A stretch of 35,950 nucleotides of DNA, taken from positions 1 through 35,950 of the forward strand of contig CAMIMK010000004.1 of assembly GCA_946221765.1 (NCBI GenBank), read 5' to 3'. Under the pieces are notes generated by a model. The model saw only the letters and a program-made list of their open reading frames with translations, searched no databases and was not told where the DNA came from. The DNA comes from an uncultured Rhodovulum sp. Its GTDB lineage: Bacteria > Pseudomonadota > Alphaproteobacteria > Rhodobacterales > Rhodobacteraceae. A program made the position numbers and the translations under genes. Positions 33,409 to 35,950 of the stretch are shown piece after piece (the stretch's first letter is position 1; every line of letters starts with the position of its first letter).

Positions 33409-33483
33409 TCCGTCCCGCGAGCCTTGCGGGTGGACCGCCGGCAGTGTAGGCCCTCGGGCTCCTGACAGCCGCACGGACTCCCG

Positions 33484-33771
33484 ATGACCTCGCTCCTCCA
33501 GATTCTGCTGCTCGTGCTCGACGTCGCCTGGTTCATCGTCATTGCCCATGTGATCATGAGCTGGCTCATCAACTTCAACGTGCTGAACCGGAACCAGCCG
33601 CTGGTCTGGCAGGTGTGGATGGGGCTGAACCGCCTGCTGGAACCGGTCTACGGGCCGATCCGGCGGGTGCTTCCGGACATGGGCGGGCTCGACCTGTCGC
33701 CCGTCATCGTCATCATTGCCCTCTACGCGATCCGCATCGTCCTGATGAACAACGCCTACGCGTTGATGTGA
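33484..33771 (+). CDS. YggT-family membrane protein
   Basis: A 95-residue protein with two hydrophobic helices (about 5-27 and 68-90) flanking the family core FNVLNRNQPLVWQVW, NRLLEPVYGPIRRVLPDMGG and LDLSPVIVII. The family is widespread, and its role is poorly defined (linked to osmotic tolerance, cell division or membrane-protein placement in various bacteria). ATG 33484. clpB starts 209 bp later with its own promoter candidate. Confidence 0.93.
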   Translation: MTSLLQILLLVLDVAWFIVIAHVIMSWLINFNVLNRNQPLVWQVWMGLNRLLEPVYGPIRRVLPDMGGLDLSPVIVIIALYAIRIVLMNNAYALM

Positions 33772-33884
33772 CGGATCTGGCCGTCGCGCGTTCGCGCGCG
33801 GACGGCCCTCTCCGGCGGCTCCCGGGCCCCGGGACCTGGCCTGCGGAAAATCGTCGCGAACGGGCTGCCGGGGTGCGTTGCATT

Positions 33885-33913
33885 CTTGCAACGTCCCTGC
33901 GTGGTTCCTACCT
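33885..33913 (+). promoter_or_regulatory. Candidate heat-shock (RpoH-type) promoter of clpB
   Basis: CTTGCA (33885-33890) and CTACCT (33908-33913) are 17 bases apart and 68 bases before the clpB start. CTTG at -35 is the hallmark of sigma-32 promoters; the -10 element is only a fair match. clpB is a classic RpoH target, which supports the reading. Confidence 0.42.
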
Positions 33914-33980
33914 CACTTGTGGGCAGGAGGAGACGTGCCAAGATCATGGGCGTCCCTTGAGGTGCTGGAAGGGGAGACAG

Positions 33981-35950
<1,970 letters not shown>

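Overview
The window looks like chromosome of a high-GC alphaproteobacterium, most likely of the Rhodobacterales. The grounds are indirect: strongly G/C-biased third positions, a class II (plant-type) DAHP synthase, a PleD gene divergent from a DUF3572 gene, TTAA-N7-TTAA (CtrA-like) boxes, GTGA/ATGA stop-start overlaps throughout, and a che operon with STAS and CheY genes at its head. The genus cannot be named from the sequence alone.

Layout. 1-5797: end of an unknown gene, tRNA-Arg(CCT), a GlxA-type AraC regulator (-), class II DAHP synthase, phosphoserine phosphatase serB, an acyltransferase-3 membrane protein and an O-methyltransferase (+). 5816-16036: a block that behaves as one system. 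It holds a TPR-containing GT41 (O-GlcNAc transferase-type) glycosyltransferase (-). Divergent from it is a 1438-residue protein made almost wholly of 179 octapeptides with consensus LTTAQVAA, then a strong terminator, then a type I secretion ABC exporter and its HlyD-type adaptor. The adaptor carries an apparent +1 frameshift. 16235-25703: a chemotaxis cluster (two MCP-like receptors, STAS protein, CheY, CheA, CheW, CheR, CheB, second CheY). 26005-28093 (-): FliM-like motor switch protein, HAD hydrolase, DUF3572 protein. 28211-29599 (+): PleD-type diguanylate cyclase. 29679-32229 (-): ABC-2 ATPase, permease and YegS/DAGK-type lipid kinase in a tightly overlapped operon. 32385 to the end (+): arginase, a YggT-family protein and the first two thirds of clpB, cut by the window edge.

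Most interesting is the 5816-16036 block. A cytoplasmic Ser/Thr glycosyltransferase, a giant Ser/Thr-rich octapeptide-repeat protein without Sec signal, Cys, Trp or Tyr, and a dedicated type I exporter with a catalytically dead C39-like domain sit together. I infer that the repeat protein is the exporter's substrate and may be O-glycosylated before export, giving a non-RTX surface or extracellular fibre. The octads are organised in 7-octad (56-residue) and 21-octad (168-residue) higher-order units. The block is followed directly by chemotaxis, motor-switch and c-di-GMP genes, so a role in surface behaviour is plausible but unproven.
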